A stretch of DNA of 64,000 nucleotides from Dyadobacter fermentans (lineage in GTDB: Bacteria > Bacteroidota > Bacteroidia > Cytophagales > Spirosomataceae), in NCBI RefSeq assembly GCF_019924045.1, contig NZ_JAHXBN010000011.1, positions 434,001-498,000 of the forward strand. The letters run 5' to 3'. The notes under the pieces are model-generated. The model had not been told where the DNA came from. It ran no database searches and saw nothing but the letters and a program-made list of their open reading frames with translations. The stretch's first letter is position 1, and every line of letters begins with the position of its first letter. Of the stretch, positions 49,794 to 60,168 are shown piece by piece. Both the position numbers and the translations under genes were made by a program.

Positions 49794-51272
49794 TTACTTC
49801 ATCCACCAAACCTTGGCCGTAACAGGTACGGAAGCTGGTGCATTAATGTTACCGTCGCGCGAAGCGGAAGTGTAAGGGAGTCGTTTAGGCAACTCGTTTC
49901 CGATTACAGATTCCTCCGACACCGTCCACTGGCCCGGCACGTAATTATTAGCCGTTGACCGTACAGGCGATTTCTCAGGATAGCCGGTGCGCGCCTGATC
50001 CAGGTAAGATTCGTATCCCTGACGGAACATCGCTACCCACTTCTGGTACATAATCACTTTCAGTTTTGCCTCCACAGTTCCGGTTGACGGATATTCGTAA
50101 ACACCACCTTTGGCAATCTTCTTGGCGTCAAATGCAACGTTGAATTTCGCGTAAGCCGCAGGAACAGCTTTTTCGTAAAACTCCTTCGCCTTAGCATCAT
50201 TACCAATGCGCAGGTATGCTTCCGATAAAAGGAAGTACACTTCATCGATACTGAAAAAGTAGAATGGATCAGTAGCGGTCATTCTTGCTACGCTAGGGGT
50301 TCCGGGTGCAATGGTAGTGTTGTTGAAATCGCCTTGTTCCAAACCGCTCTGCCCGGTAGGACCCGGTGTAAAGTATGCGGCAAGACGCGCATCGTCATTA
50401 TTGGCCTGCAAATAGGTCATCAATGTACGGCTCAGGCGCAGGTTGGTTCCTGTGTTCAGCTGGCGGACGTTAGTTTCATACAATGGATTACTGCGGTTGG
50501 GTTCATCCACGAATTTGGTCAATGCAGCATGGTCTTCCAGAAAAGGCGTATTCGCATCCAGCATGGCCTTGATTGCCGCAATTGCCTGAGCCGAGTTCGA
50601 ACTTGCTGTTTGGCGCAGGTACAATTTCAGTTTCAGCGTGTTCACAAAGCGTTTCCAGTGATCGATCTGGTTGTCGGCACTCATGCCGCCGAAAATCAGG
50701 TCGGAAGCTACCGCCGTGGATTTTCCGTTGTTGAAGTCGAGCGCGAGAGCGGCGTCGAGTCTTTTCAGCAACTCTGCGTATACCGCAGGACCGTCGTCGT
50801 ATTTGGGCGCCTTAATGGTTTCCACCTGTAAGGCTTCCGTCAAAGGAATTTTGTCAAAAAAGTCAGCCAGCATCTGGTAACCGAAGGACTGTACGGCTAT
50901 TGCCTGCAATACCATATTATTGTTACCCGAAGCGGTGGCTTTGATTTTAACATCCTCGAGGTCATTCAACCCACCCGCATAAAACTCCGTCCACATGTTG
51001 TTGTAGTCGGACGGGTTAAGGTCGTAAGAGTCGATATTGCGGTACTGGGAACTTGCATTGGACTGAGTCCAGTGCTGCGACCAAAGTCCGCCGATAATGG
51101 CCATATCACTTCCGACAGAAGCTACGATTGACGCCTGTGCAGCCGGCAACACAAATTCCGGCGCCACATTGGTCGGGTTGTTCGGGTCTTCGTTTACATC
51201 GAGCCAATCGTTGCAAGAGCCTAGTGAAAGTGCTGCAAGCAGCAAAACACTATTTTTTATAATACCTTTCAT
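49794..51272 (-). CDS. SusD-like nutrient-binding lipoprotein (SusD_2 type)
   Basis: A 492-residue surface lipoprotein with lipobox LGSC (Cys20) and the N-terminal signature DWLDVNEDPNNPTNV typical of the SusD-like_2 group rather than classic RagB/SusD. TPR-like helices include FGYQMLADFFDKIPLTEALQ and VYAELLKRLDAALAL. The C-terminal portion has KVIMYQKWVAMFRQGYESYLD and RLPYTSASRDGNINAP. It pairs with the SusC gene 11 bp upstream. Members of this subgroup are common next to transporters that lack carbohydrate-active enzymes. Confidence 0.93.
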   Translation of the reverse strand: MKGIIKNSVLLLAALSLGSCNDWLDVNEDPNNPTNVAPEFVLPAAQASIVASVGSDMAIIGGLWSQHWTQSNASSQYRNIDSYDLNPSDYNNMWTEFYAGGLNDLEDVKIKATASGNNNMVLQAIAVQSFGYQMLADFFDKIPLTEALQVETIKAPKYDDGPAVYAELLKRLDAALALDFNNGKSTAVASDLIFGGMSADNQIDHWKRFVNTLKLKLYLRQTASSNSAQAIAAIKAMLDANTPFLEDHAALTKFVDEPNRSNPLYETNVRQLNTGTNLRLSRTLMTYLQANNDDARLAAYFTPGPTGQSGLEQGDFNNTTIAPGTPSVARMTATDPFYFFSIDEVYFLLSEAYLRIGNDAKAKEFYEKAVPAAYAKFNVAFDAKKIAKGGVYEYPSTGTVEAKLKVIMYQKWVAMFRQGYESYLDQARTGYPEKSPVRSTANNYVPGQWTVSEESVIGNELPKRLPYTSASRDGNINAPASVPVTAKVWWMK

Positions 51273-51283
51273 TTGAAGCCTAA

Positions 51284-54200
51284 TTAGAATGATAGATTTA
51301 ACTGAACACCATACGTTGCAGTAGATGGCCCCGCCGCAAATTCACCATAAAGGTTTTTCAGGCTGGTTCCAAACGTATTGGCTTCCGGGTCAACGACGTG
51401 ATTGGCTTTCGGTGTCCACAGCACCAGGTTACGACCAAACACACCCACAGATGCACCTCTTACCGGCAGTTTCGACAACGCCTTCTTCGGCACAGAATAG
51501 GTCAATGACACGTTTCTGAGTTTGAAGAATGTTTTCGGCAATACGTGGTTGTACTCGTTCGCAGAAGTCGATCCGCCGTAGTAAGTGAACACATCCGCAC
51601 GCGACACCGGCATGGTGTTAGGTGCATAGCTGTCCTCGCCTACTTTTACAACGGAACCAGGTACAACAAACGGCTCACGGTCGTTGTACTGTGACATGTA
51701 TGCGTTTCCGTTGAAGTAATTCAGGCGGGCTGTGTAAGAGTAGAACACGCCACCGTTACGGTAGTCGCCATTCGCGCTGAATTTGAATCCTTTGTAATCC
51801 ACGTAGGTCGATACACCCAAAGTATAGTTCGGGTTGATCGAACCCCGGTATGTTTCTTCGGAACTTACAAGCGGCAATCCGTTTGTAGGGTTCACAATGA
51901 TGTTTCCACTTGGATCACGCTGTACATCCGGTGAATAAATAGCTCCCAGCGGCTTGCCTACCACGGCGCGCAGTTTCACATTGTAGCTGCTGTTGAGCAG
52001 AATATTTCCTGAACCGCCTTCCAGCCCGAGTGATTCCACCTCGTTCCAGATCTTATTGTAGTTCACTGTCACACCCCATTCCAGTTTTTCTGTACGGACC
52101 GGGATCAGGTTCAATGCCAATTCAACCCCTTTGTTTCTTACGCTACCCAGGTTCACAGTTTGCGTAGTGGCACCTGTTGCAGGTTCGAGGGCAAGGCTGA
52201 TAATCTGGTTTTTGGTCAGCTTGTTATAGTAGCTCAGGTCGAGTCCTACACGTCTTCCAAAGAAACCCAGTTCAAGACCTCCTTCGTATTCGGTTGAAAT
52301 CTCCGGCTTCAGATTCTGGTTTCCAAGGTTGTTTGAGACCTCGTAAGCGTTCAGGCCACCGAATGGGAAGTTGATATTACCAAAACCACCCGCACGTACA
52401 GACCCAGGCACATACACAGAATAAACCTGATAAGGATCTGCGTCGTTACCCGCCGATGCGGCTGCAAAACGTACTTTCACGAAAGGAATTTCTGCCGGTA
52501 GTTTGAACACATCCGACAGCACGGCACTGATGCTCGCGCTTGGATAGAAGTAGGAGTTCTTACCTTTTGGCAACGTACTGGTCCAGTCGTTACGTGCACC
52601 CACCGTGAGGTATAACCAATTGTCAAAACCGAATGTAGCCTGGCCATAGATACCCACGAGGCGACGCTTACTGGTGGTAGCAAATGTGGTAGGTGTTACA
52701 GAGCTGTTCGAAAGGCTGTAAAAACCGGGGAGGTCGAGGTTTGTCACTTTCGCAAAGTTGGTTTGCGCAGTTCTTTCATTCAGGTTATGTCCAAAGAATG
52801 CCTGCACATCGAAACGCGATCCGAAGTTGTGTTTGAAATTGAAGATCAGATCGCTGTTGAACTGGCGGTTCTGCCGTGCCAGTTGCGACACCCCACCAAA
52901 AACGTCGTTCGCTGTGCTGTTAGGAGCGCTGTCGGAGATTTTACCCACGTTACCCCAGTCTTTCTGGAACGCATCGGAGTAGTCACCACCCACGCGGTAT
53001 CTCACATCCAGGTTTTTCAGCAACTGATAGCCAAACTCGATGTTACCGAAAATGCGGTCTTCGTCGTAGTTGTTACCTTGGTTGTACAGTGTCCAGTAAG
53101 GGTTCTGAGCGTATGGCGTAAAATAGTTATCCAACGTCATGAACTTGTAGTAAGGACTGTTGGGGTCCAGCAGTGCTTTTGAATCCACGATCGAGTGATC
53201 GCGCGGGATCTGGATGATCTCCTGCCACACTACTTTACCCCCGCCTGCATCATCTCCCTGGCCGGTTGCAACTGCTTTCTGATTTTTGTGAACGTAGTTA
53301 ATGTTTGAATTCACCGAGAACTTATCCAGTTTCAAACCACCGTTCAAGCTCAATGTATTACGCTTGTAAGAGTCGGCGTTCGTAGGAACTACGCCGTCGG
53401 CTGTCGCATTGGAGTACGCTACGCGGTAGTTGGCCGTTTCTGTACCGCCGGACACCGCAATGCTGTTATTCCATTCATAACCTTTGTCGAAGAAATCTTT
53501 CAGGTTGTCTTCCTGCGCCGAGAAAGGTTTCAGCATTTGAGAGTTATCCACTACATTACCCCAAAGGCGTGTCTTGCCATCGAGTTTGGGACCCCAAGAA
53601 CCGTTTTCAATGCGGTCGAACAAGCCGCTCCATCCCTGGCCGTAGGTATTTTGCAGGTGAGGAACCCGCAATACCTGTGATCTAGCGAAGGACGATGAGA
53701 TGTCAACCTGAGTCTTGCCCGATTTACCTCTTTTGGTAGTAATCAGGATCGCACCGTTGGCTGCGCGGCTACCGTACAATGCGGATGCCGAAATACCTTT
53801 CAGTACAGTAATGCTTTCAATCTCGTTAGGGTTGATATCGTTCATCTGGTTACCGAAGTCCATCGAACGGTTGAAGTCATCGTTGCCGTTTTGCGCATTG
53901 GTGGATGAAGTGTTACCACGGTTGTTCATCGGCACGCCGTCAATGACGAACAGCGGCTGGTTGTTACCGGTCACAGAGTTGAAACCGCGGATGTTCAGGA
54001 CGGTCGACGCTCCCGGTGCTCCCGATGCGGTATTTACAGACAGACCGGGCACGCGCGCGTTAAGCGCATCGAGCGGGCTGGTGTTGCGGGCTTCTGTGAT
54101 GGATGTATTGGCAATAGTGGCGGTACTGTAACCGAGCGATTTGCGTTCGCGCGAAATACCGAGTGCAGTCACGACCACCTCGCCGAGTTGCTGTGCATCC

Positions 54201-54490
54201 GCCACGAGCGTCACGTTGATCGTCGATTTGGAGCCGACCACGATGCTCTGGCTGAGATACCCCACGAATGAAAACACGAGCGTTCCGGAAGAGGGGGCTG
54301 TAATGGTGTACTTACCGTCGATATCGCTTGTGATACCTCTGGTTGTACCTTTTAGGGTGACGTTTACACCGGGGAGTACGCTTCCATCGTCGGCGGTCAC
54401 AACTCCCGATACTTGTTTATCCTGGGCAAATGCCTGCCAGCCAGGAATCAATAAGCACCCTAAGAATAGAAACAGTAGAGTCTTTCTCAT
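51284..54490 (-). CDS. SusC/RagA TonB-linked outer-membrane transporter
   Basis: A 1068-residue transporter without an STN domain. Signal peptide 1-22 (WQAFAQ), CarboxypepD_reg-like domain about 27-102 (VSGVVTADDGSVLPGVNVTL), TonB plug from about 105 (EVVVTALGISRERKSLGYST; PLFVIDGVPMNNRG; IESITVLKGISASALYGSRA), and a barrel ending TYGVQLNLSF. It leads an operon with SusD_2, DUF5011 and Lipid_bd genes. Its N-terminal 130 residues are closely similar to the two plus-strand SusC proteins, pointing to local duplication. Lacking STN, it should not signal through FecR. Confidence 0.95.
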   Translation of the reverse strand: MRKTLLFLFLGCLLIPGWQAFAQDKQVSGVVTADDGSVLPGVNVTLKGTTRGITSDIDGKYTITAPSSGTLVFSFVGYLSQSIVVGSKSTINVTLVADAQQLGEVVVTALGISRERKSLGYSTATIANTSITEARNTSPLDALNARVPGLSVNTASGAPGASTVLNIRGFNSVTGNNQPLFVIDGVPMNNRGNTSSTNAQNGNDDFNRSMDFGNQMNDINPNEIESITVLKGISASALYGSRAANGAILITTKRGKSGKTQVDISSSFARSQVLRVPHLQNTYGQGWSGLFDRIENGSWGPKLDGKTRLWGNVVDNSQMLKPFSAQEDNLKDFFDKGYEWNNSIAVSGGTETANYRVAYSNATADGVVPTNADSYKRNTLSLNGGLKLDKFSVNSNINYVHKNQKAVATGQGDDAGGGKVVWQEIIQIPRDHSIVDSKALLDPNSPYYKFMTLDNYFTPYAQNPYWTLYNQGNNYDEDRIFGNIEFGYQLLKNLDVRYRVGGDYSDAFQKDWGNVGKISDSAPNSTANDVFGGVSQLARQNRQFNSDLIFNFKHNFGSRFDVQAFFGHNLNERTAQTNFAKVTNLDLPGFYSLSNSSVTPTTFATTSKRRLVGIYGQATFGFDNWLYLTVGARNDWTSTLPKGKNSYFYPSASISAVLSDVFKLPAEIPFVKVRFAAASAGNDADPYQVYSVYVPGSVRAGGFGNINFPFGGLNAYEVSNNLGNQNLKPEISTEYEGGLELGFFGRRVGLDLSYYNKLTKNQIISLALEPATGATTQTVNLGSVRNKGVELALNLIPVRTEKLEWGVTVNYNKIWNEVESLGLEGGSGNILLNSSYNVKLRAVVGKPLGAIYSPDVQRDPSGNIIVNPTNGLPLVSSEETYRGSINPNYTLGVSTYVDYKGFKFSANGDYRNGGVFYSYTARLNYFNGNAYMSQYNDREPFVVPGSVVKVGEDSYAPNTMPVSRADVFTYYGGSTSANEYNHVLPKTFFKLRNVSLTYSVPKKALSKLPVRGASVGVFGRNLVLWTPKANHVVDPEANTFGTSLKNLYGEFAAGPSTATYGVQLNLSF

Positions 54491-54540
54491 ACAAAGGATT
54501 TAAAGTTTGTTTAAATAGGATATTAATTGCGTCAAGGTTA

Positions 54541-54571
54541 CAAAACTAATTCTTGTTTCAATCAATTACAA
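54541..54571 (-). promoter_or_regulatory. Promoter for the minus-strand SusC operon
   Basis: On the minus strand TTG (54569-54571), a 20-bp spacer, and an exact -7 TAGTTTTG (54541-54548), 50 bp upstream of the start at 54490. Confidence 0.65.
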
Positions 54572-55194
54572 TGCCCTCCAAATCAATGCCCAGAATATAA
54601 TTTGGCACAAATCGGATTTCATTACCAGTTTGTTAGCAGGAACGACAAAAATGCCTCCATAAACGTATTTGTTAGAACTTCATGCTTTCTGCGTATTCGC
54701 AATCAAAATTGCAACGCCTACTTCCTTTCCTTAGATGATTTTCAAACAATTCAAATATTTGCTAAAAGTAGCTTACTGTGGAGGGTGCATTTTCCAGGCC
54801 GGAAATGGCCCGTTTTGGGGGCTCGAAAATTTATATTAAGCTACAAACAATATTAAAATAATGCAAATATTTGTCAAAAAATCCTCGATGGGATGATATT
54901 CTCAATCCCCTCACTTTTTCAGAATCACTTTATTTAGATTCATTCTTCAATCACACCGCGTATACAGGTATCGTAATTCAGGCGTCCGCATTTTCACCAC
55001 CGGGCCTGTTTCTCCCAATAAATGTAAATTCCTCAAAAAAAGACATCTATTGTTAACAATTAGTTAAAATCAAGCCGATTTTTGAAAATTTCACATATTT
55101 GAAAAAATTGCAAAAAATCGTGACTTCTACATAGAAAATTCTTCATATCACGTGGTCAAGCCAAAGTAAATTTTGAAATTTCGTAATGAAAAGG
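54572..55194. promoter_or_regulatory. AT-rich regulatory spacer between divergent susC genes, with CAAATATTTG palindromes
   Basis: No gene is supported in this stretch. The 10-bp palindrome CAAATATTTG occurs at 54752-54761 and 54864-54873, and a 9/10 match (CACATATTTG) at 55092-55101. The last lies about 100 bp ahead of the plus-strand promoter. A small GC hairpin sits near 54794-54813 (TTTCC...GGAAA). The 777-bp spacer is far longer than other intergenic regions here, which fits a regulatory region; binding by a dimeric regulator is inference. Confidence 0.5.
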
Positions 55195-55224
55195 TTGTAC
55201 TGGTTAAACTAATAGTTATTTTTG
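55195..55224 (+). promoter_or_regulatory. Promoter for the plus-strand SusC/SusD operon
   Basis: TTG (55195-55197), a 19-bp spacer and an exact -7 TATTTTTG (55217-55224), 43 bp ahead of the start at 55268. This is the best promoter match in the window. Confidence 0.68.
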
Positions 55225-55267
55225 CAACAGTATGTTTACATAACAAACCTAACTTTAAACTTAATTT

Positions 55268-58200
55268 ATGAGGAAGATTTTATGCTCCTTAATGGGTTGT
55301 TTGCTGCTGTTTCTGACGCAGCTTCACGCCCAGGATCTCGCAGTGACCGGCAAGGTCACAGCCGACGACGGCTCGACACTTCCGGGTGTTAACATTTCTT
55401 TGAAAGGTACTACTCGCGGTACGACCACCGATACCCAGGGCCAGTACACAATTTCCACCTCAGCCGGGGCTACGCTTGTTTTTAGCTTTATCGGTTTTCA
55501 AACACAGGAAGTGATTGTTGGAAACCAGTCTACCATCAACGTAACGCTAAAAAGTGATGTCAGCCAGCTTCAGGAGGTTGTAGTAACAGCCCTTGGACAA
55601 GAGCGCAAAAGAAATGAGCTTGTTTACGCAGCCCAGCAGATCAACAACGAGCAGATCGTACAGGCCCGTAACCCGAACGTGATGAACGCGCTCGCAGGTA
55701 AAATCGCCGGTCTTGATATCAAAACGAACAACAACATGGGTGGTTCGACCAGCGCGATCATCCGTGGTTACAAATCCATTACCGGTAACAACCAGGCACT
55801 GTGGGTAATCGACGGGGTACCTGTTACCAATGCCAACAACAACTCGACCGACCAGCAGACAGGTCGCGCCGGTACCGACTACGGTAATGCTGCTTCCGAT
55901 ATCAACCCGGACAATATCGCATCTGTGAACGTACTGAAAGGCGCCGCAGCTACCGCATTGTACGGTTCGCGTGCTTCCAACGGGGTAATCCTCGTTACCA
56001 CCAAGCAAGGTCGTAAAAATAGCTTCGACGTAACCGTGAACAGCGGTGTTACCTGGGGCAAGATCGATAAAAGTACTTATGTGAAATATCAGAAAGAATA
56101 CGGTGCGGGTTATGGCGGCGACGGCGCGAAAGACCAGTTCTACCGAGGCAACCTCGGCTCAGGTGAAGGCGACATCGCTGTATTTGATGCCGATGCGTCT
56201 TTCGGAGCGAAATTTGATCCAAACAGACTGGTATACCAATGGGATGCCATCGATCCTACCTCTCCTACCTATGGCAAAATGACTCCATGGGTTGCTGCTA
56301 AAAACGGTCCCGATGCATTCTTCGAAACAGCTGTTACATCCAACCAGAGCGTAAGCATCCTGGGCGGTGGTGAAAACACCACATTTAAAGTAGGTTATAC
56401 CCGCAGCGACGAAAAAGGTGTGCTTCCAAACAGTAAATTAGGCAAGAACCTCTTCAACTTCTCGGCTTCATTTGACCTGACCAAGAAACTGACCATCTCT
56501 GCCAACGCCAACTACTCGCAAGTAAAAGGTATGGGACGTTACGGAACAGGCTATGATGGCAAAAACCCTAACCAGCAGTTCAGACAGTGGTTCCAGACCA
56601 ACGTTGACCTGCTCGAACAAAAAGCGGCTTATTTCAGAAACAGACAGGATGTAACCTGGAACTGGGGAGATCCAACCGCTCCATTCGACGACAACGGTCC
56701 GATTTACTCGGAAAACCCGTACTTCGCACGTTACGAAAACTTCTCGAACGACTCGCGCGACAACTTCTTCGGCTACGCTGCGGCAGTTTACAAAATCGCT
56801 CCATGGATCGACCTGACAACGCGTTTCGCTTATAACGGAACACAGGATATGCAGGAGGAGCGCATCGCATTCGGCAGCTCCGACCCAGCACAGTACAAGC
56901 GCTTCAACAGAGGTTTCAATGAGACCAACCTTGATGTGATCTTCAACTTCCGCAAAGCCATCACGAAGGATATCAACTTCTCCGGTTTGGCTGGTGGAAG
57001 CATGCGTCGTTCGACAGAAAACTCGATCCGCGCTCAAACGAATGGTGGTATGGTCGTTCCGGGCCTGTTCTCCCTTTCGAACTCGGCTAACCCGATCGAA
57101 GCGCCTACCGAAGCATACAGAAGAATTGGTGTGGATGGTCTTTACGCACAGGCTTCATTTGGCTATAAGGACCTCGTAAACCTTGACCTGACCGCGAGAC
57201 AGGACAAATCGACTACGCTCAGCAAAAACAACAACACTTATTTCTACCCTGCGATCGGTGCGAACTTCAACATCTCGAACCTCGAAGGACTTAAAAGACT
57301 TGGTTGGTTGACGATGGCTAAATTGAGCGCCAACTATGCAGAAGTAGGTAACGATGCGCCATGGGGAAGTACTTTGGATGTATATGACAAACCAACCGGC
57401 CTCGGCAATATCCCTTATTTCACGCTGAGAAATACCAAAAACAACCCGGACCTGAAACCGGAAAGAACCAAAAACTACGAATTCGGTCTTGAAAGTGCAT
57501 TCCTGAACGACCGCGTAGGTTTCAACTTTACCTACTACCGCTCAGCAACCCTCGATCAGATCCTTCCGGTATCGATCACTGCGGCAACCGGCTACGCATT
57601 CCGCTATGTAAACTCGGGTGAAGTGCAAAACAAGGGTATTGAAATCTCTGCATATGTAACGCCAATCAAAGTTCAGGACTTCTCATGGACTCTGAACGTG
57701 AACTTTGCAAGAAACCGTAACAAGGTAATCAGCCTGTACGGTGAAGGCGCTACCAAAGTAACCAACGTACAGATCGCCAGCCTCCAGGGAGGTGTTTCTA
57801 TCAATGCTGCGGAAGGACAGCCATTCGGCGTAATTCGCGGTACCAACTTCGTATACCACGAAGGAACCGGCCAGAAAGTGGTTAAAACCAACGGTATTTA
57901 TGCGGCAACTTCCAGCTCTTCCGAAATCATAGGTAACCCTAACCCGGACTGGATCGGCGGCGTAAGCAACACATTGAAATACAAAACATTGTCACTAAGC
58001 TTCCTGCTTGACATCCGTCACGGCGGCGACGTGTGGTCACTGGATCAATGGTATGGCGAAGGAACCGGTCTTTACCCGATCACAGCAGGTCTGAACGAGC
58101 TAGGCAATCCTAAAAGATCACCTGTTTCACAAGGCGGTGGTGTATTATTCCCAGGCGTACAAGCCGACGGAACACCCAACACTGTCCGTGCTGCAAACGT

Positions 58201-58522
58201 AGACGGAAACGGTGCGACTGCTTACGGTTACCCAGGCAACCCGCCAAGAGCGATGTACATCTACGACGCGAGCTACATCAAACTGAGAGAAGTAGCACTT
58301 ACCTACGCACTTCCGCAGGCGATCGTAAGCAAACTGCGTGCATTCAAAGAGATCGACATCTCGGTAATCGGACGTAACCTTTGGATCATTCACAAAAACA
58401 TGGAATTCCAGGATCCGGAAGAAGGTCTGGGCTCAGGTTTGCTGAATGGCGCGGGCGGTTACCAAAGCGGCGCTTACCCGGCTGTAAGAAACTATGGTTT
58501 CAATGTTAAATTCCGTTTCTAA
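55268..58522 (+). CDS. SusC/RagA TonB-linked outer-membrane transporter
   Basis: A 1084-residue transporter. Signal peptide 1-22 (LTQLHAQ), CarboxypepD_reg-like domain about 26-100 (VTGKVTADDGSTLPGVNISL), TonB plug from about 104 (EVVVTALGQERKRNELVYAA; ALWVIDGVPVTNANN; IASVNVLKGAAATALYGSRA), and barrel to the C-terminal aromatic VRNYGFNVKFRF. No STN domain. The SusD gene starts 5 bp after its stop. Codon use leans to AAC, CGT and GGT, as in highly expressed genes. Confidence 0.95.
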   Translation: MRKILCSLMGCLLLFLTQLHAQDLAVTGKVTADDGSTLPGVNISLKGTTRGTTTDTQGQYTISTSAGATLVFSFIGFQTQEVIVGNQSTINVTLKSDVSQLQEVVVTALGQERKRNELVYAAQQINNEQIVQARNPNVMNALAGKIAGLDIKTNNNMGGSTSAIIRGYKSITGNNQALWVIDGVPVTNANNNSTDQQTGRAGTDYGNAASDINPDNIASVNVLKGAAATALYGSRASNGVILVTTKQGRKNSFDVTVNSGVTWGKIDKSTYVKYQKEYGAGYGGDGAKDQFYRGNLGSGEGDIAVFDADASFGAKFDPNRLVYQWDAIDPTSPTYGKMTPWVAAKNGPDAFFETAVTSNQSVSILGGGENTTFKVGYTRSDEKGVLPNSKLGKNLFNFSASFDLTKKLTISANANYSQVKGMGRYGTGYDGKNPNQQFRQWFQTNVDLLEQKAAYFRNRQDVTWNWGDPTAPFDDNGPIYSENPYFARYENFSNDSRDNFFGYAAAVYKIAPWIDLTTRFAYNGTQDMQEERIAFGSSDPAQYKRFNRGFNETNLDVIFNFRKAITKDINFSGLAGGSMRRSTENSIRAQTNGGMVVPGLFSLSNSANPIEAPTEAYRRIGVDGLYAQASFGYKDLVNLDLTARQDKSTTLSKNNNTYFYPAIGANFNISNLEGLKRLGWLTMAKLSANYAEVGNDAPWGSTLDVYDKPTGLGNIPYFTLRNTKNNPDLKPERTKNYEFGLESAFLNDRVGFNFTYYRSATLDQILPVSITAATGYAFRYVNSGEVQNKGIEISAYVTPIKVQDFSWTLNVNFARNRNKVISLYGEGATKVTNVQIASLQGGVSINAAEGQPFGVIRGTNFVYHEGTGQKVVKTNGIYAATSSSSEIIGNPNPDWIGGVSNTLKYKTLSLSFLLDIRHGGDVWSLDQWYGEGTGLYPITAGLNELGNPKRSPVSQGGGVLFPGVQADGTPNTVRAANVDGNGATAYGYPGNPPRAMYIYDASYIKLREVALTYALPQAIVSKLRAFKEIDISVIGRNLWIIHKNMEFQDPEEGLGSGLLNGAGGYQSGAYPAVRNYGFNVKFRF

Positions 58523-58527
58523 GCGAT

Positions 58528-59964
58528 ATGAAAAAATTAATCATTCTTTTCCTCCCGTTCCTGATGCTGACGGCATGCGTCGACAGCCTGGACGACTATA
58601 ATGTGGATACCAAGCGTCCGTCTACGGCACCGCCTGTTACCTTTTTCTCGAATGCATTGAAAGGCCTGGCCGATACGCTCACCAGCCCGAACGTCAATGT
58701 AAACAACTACCGTCTGTATGTTCAACACTGGACAACAACCACTTACCTGGACGAGCCTCGCTATAATGTTACTGCGCGTATCATTCCGGAATCATTCTGG
58801 CGTGGATTGTACAAAGGTGTTATCTCGGATTTGAACGAATCCAGAAGACTGATTAATGCAGATGCGCTTCTCTTGCCGGCGACCAAAGATGTGCAGCTTG
58901 CGCAGATCGAAATCGTGGAGGTAATGACCTGGGCTGCATTGGTAAACACCTTCGGTAACATCCCTTATTCTGAGGCGATGAACCCGGAAAACCCGCTGCC
59001 TAAATACGATGATGCGAAGACAATATACGACGCACTCCTGGTTCGCCTGGACGCAGCGCTGCCAAAACTGGAATCCAAAGGAACACCATTCGGCGGCGGC
59101 GACCTGCTTTACAAAGGAAAGATCCCGCAATGGGTGAAATTCGGTAACTCACTGAAACTGAAACTGGCGATGATCATCGCCGACAGTGACCCCGAGAAAG
59201 CGAAGAAAATGGTAGCCGAAGCAGCTCCGAAGGTATTTACCAGCAACGCTGACAAGGCGGCTTTCCCTTACATTTCCACGCCGCCGAACTATAACCCGAT
59301 TGCCCAAAACATGAACTCGCTTTACACGAGCCGTCAGGACTTTATCCCTTCGGCAACCATCGTGACGCCCATGAACGAGTTGAATGATCCGAGAAGACCT
59401 TTCTTCTTTTCAACGATCAATGATAAATACGTAGGTGGCCAATACGGTTTTCTGAATACCTATTCGGCATTCTCACACGTGAGCGACAAGATCATCGATC
59501 CTGCTTTCGAAGGCCTTCTACTCGATTACTCGGAGGTAGAATTCCTGCTTGCGGAAGCTGTTGAAAGAGGTTTCATCGCCGGCTCAGCGGCTGACCACTA
59601 TAACAAGGCTGTTACTGCGTCTATCACTTACTGGGGTGGTTCTGCTGCCGACGCCGCGACATACCTGGCGCAACCTAAAGTTGCCTACGCAACGGCTGCT
59701 CCTACCTGGAAGGAAAAAATCGGCTTCCAGAAATGGATCGCACTTTACAACAGAGGCTGGGAATCATGGGTTGAATGGAGAAGACTTGACTACCCTAAAC
59801 TGTCCCCTCCGTCAGGCGGGAATGTACCGGCTGGTCTGGCAATCCCTGTACGCATGATCTACCCGATCGTAGAGCAAACCCTCAATGGTGCTAACCGCGA
59901 AGCTGCGGCAAGCGCTATCGGCGGTGACCTCGCTTCGACCAAATTATGGTGGGATAAATTCTGA
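58528..59964 (+). CDS. SusD-like nutrient-binding lipoprotein (SusD_2 type)
   Basis: A 478-residue surface lipoprotein with lipobox MLTAC (Cys17). N-terminal DSLDDYNVDTKRPSTAPP matches the SusD-like_2 pattern. Helical pairs include AQIEIVEVMTWAALVNTFGN and IYDALLVRLDAALPKLESKG. The C-terminal half has LLDYSEVEFLLAEAVERGF and KWIALYNRGWESWVEWRRLD. Its SusC partner is 5 bp upstream. It is followed by a very strong terminator, so this operon is only two genes. Confidence 0.94.
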   Translation: MKKLIILFLPFLMLTACVDSLDDYNVDTKRPSTAPPVTFFSNALKGLADTLTSPNVNVNNYRLYVQHWTTTTYLDEPRYNVTARIIPESFWRGLYKGVISDLNESRRLINADALLLPATKDVQLAQIEIVEVMTWAALVNTFGNIPYSEAMNPENPLPKYDDAKTIYDALLVRLDAALPKLESKGTPFGGGDLLYKGKIPQWVKFGNSLKLKLAMIIADSDPEKAKKMVAEAAPKVFTSNADKAAFPYISTPPNYNPIAQNMNSLYTSRQDFIPSATIVTPMNELNDPRRPFFFSTINDKYVGGQYGFLNTYSAFSHVSDKIIDPAFEGLLLDYSEVEFLLAEAVERGFIAGSAADHYNKAVTASITYWGGSAADAATYLAQPKVAYATAAPTWKEKIGFQKWIALYNRGWESWVEWRRLDYPKLSPPSGGNVPAGLAIPVRMIYPIVEQTLNGANREAAASAIGGDLASTKLWWDKF

Positions 59965-59982
59965 TCTCCAAACCAGTGATAT

Positions 59983-60018
59983 GCAGAAAGGCGGGCTTCG
60001 GTCCGCCTTTCTGCTTTT
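59983..60018 (+). terminator. Strong terminator with a cTTCGg tetraloop
   Basis: GCAGAAAGGCGG (59983-59994) pairs perfectly with CCGCCTTTCTGC (60003-60014). The stem closes with a G-T and a C-G pair onto a TTCG tetraloop (59997-60000), and TTTT follows. Confidence 0.92.
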
Positions 60019-60168
60019 ATGATAGTTACAATCCGTCGGGAGATAGTATACCGATTAAAAGCCCAACCCTGCCGGACGCTGGATACATTCCTGAAATGCG
60101 CTTCTTGCCATTGTAAATTCAAAGTCATAAGGTTTTCGAAAACCCTTCCACCTACAAACCTGACTTTG

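Noticed and set aside
54527..54856. 109-codon open frame in the divergent susC spacer
   Set aside because: It starts inside the minus-strand promoter, has no family resemblance, and lies in AT-rich regulatory DNA.
60019..60168. 50-residue N-terminal extension of the third SusC
   Set aside because: It begins at the end of a strong terminator and precedes a complete signal peptide that starts at 60169.
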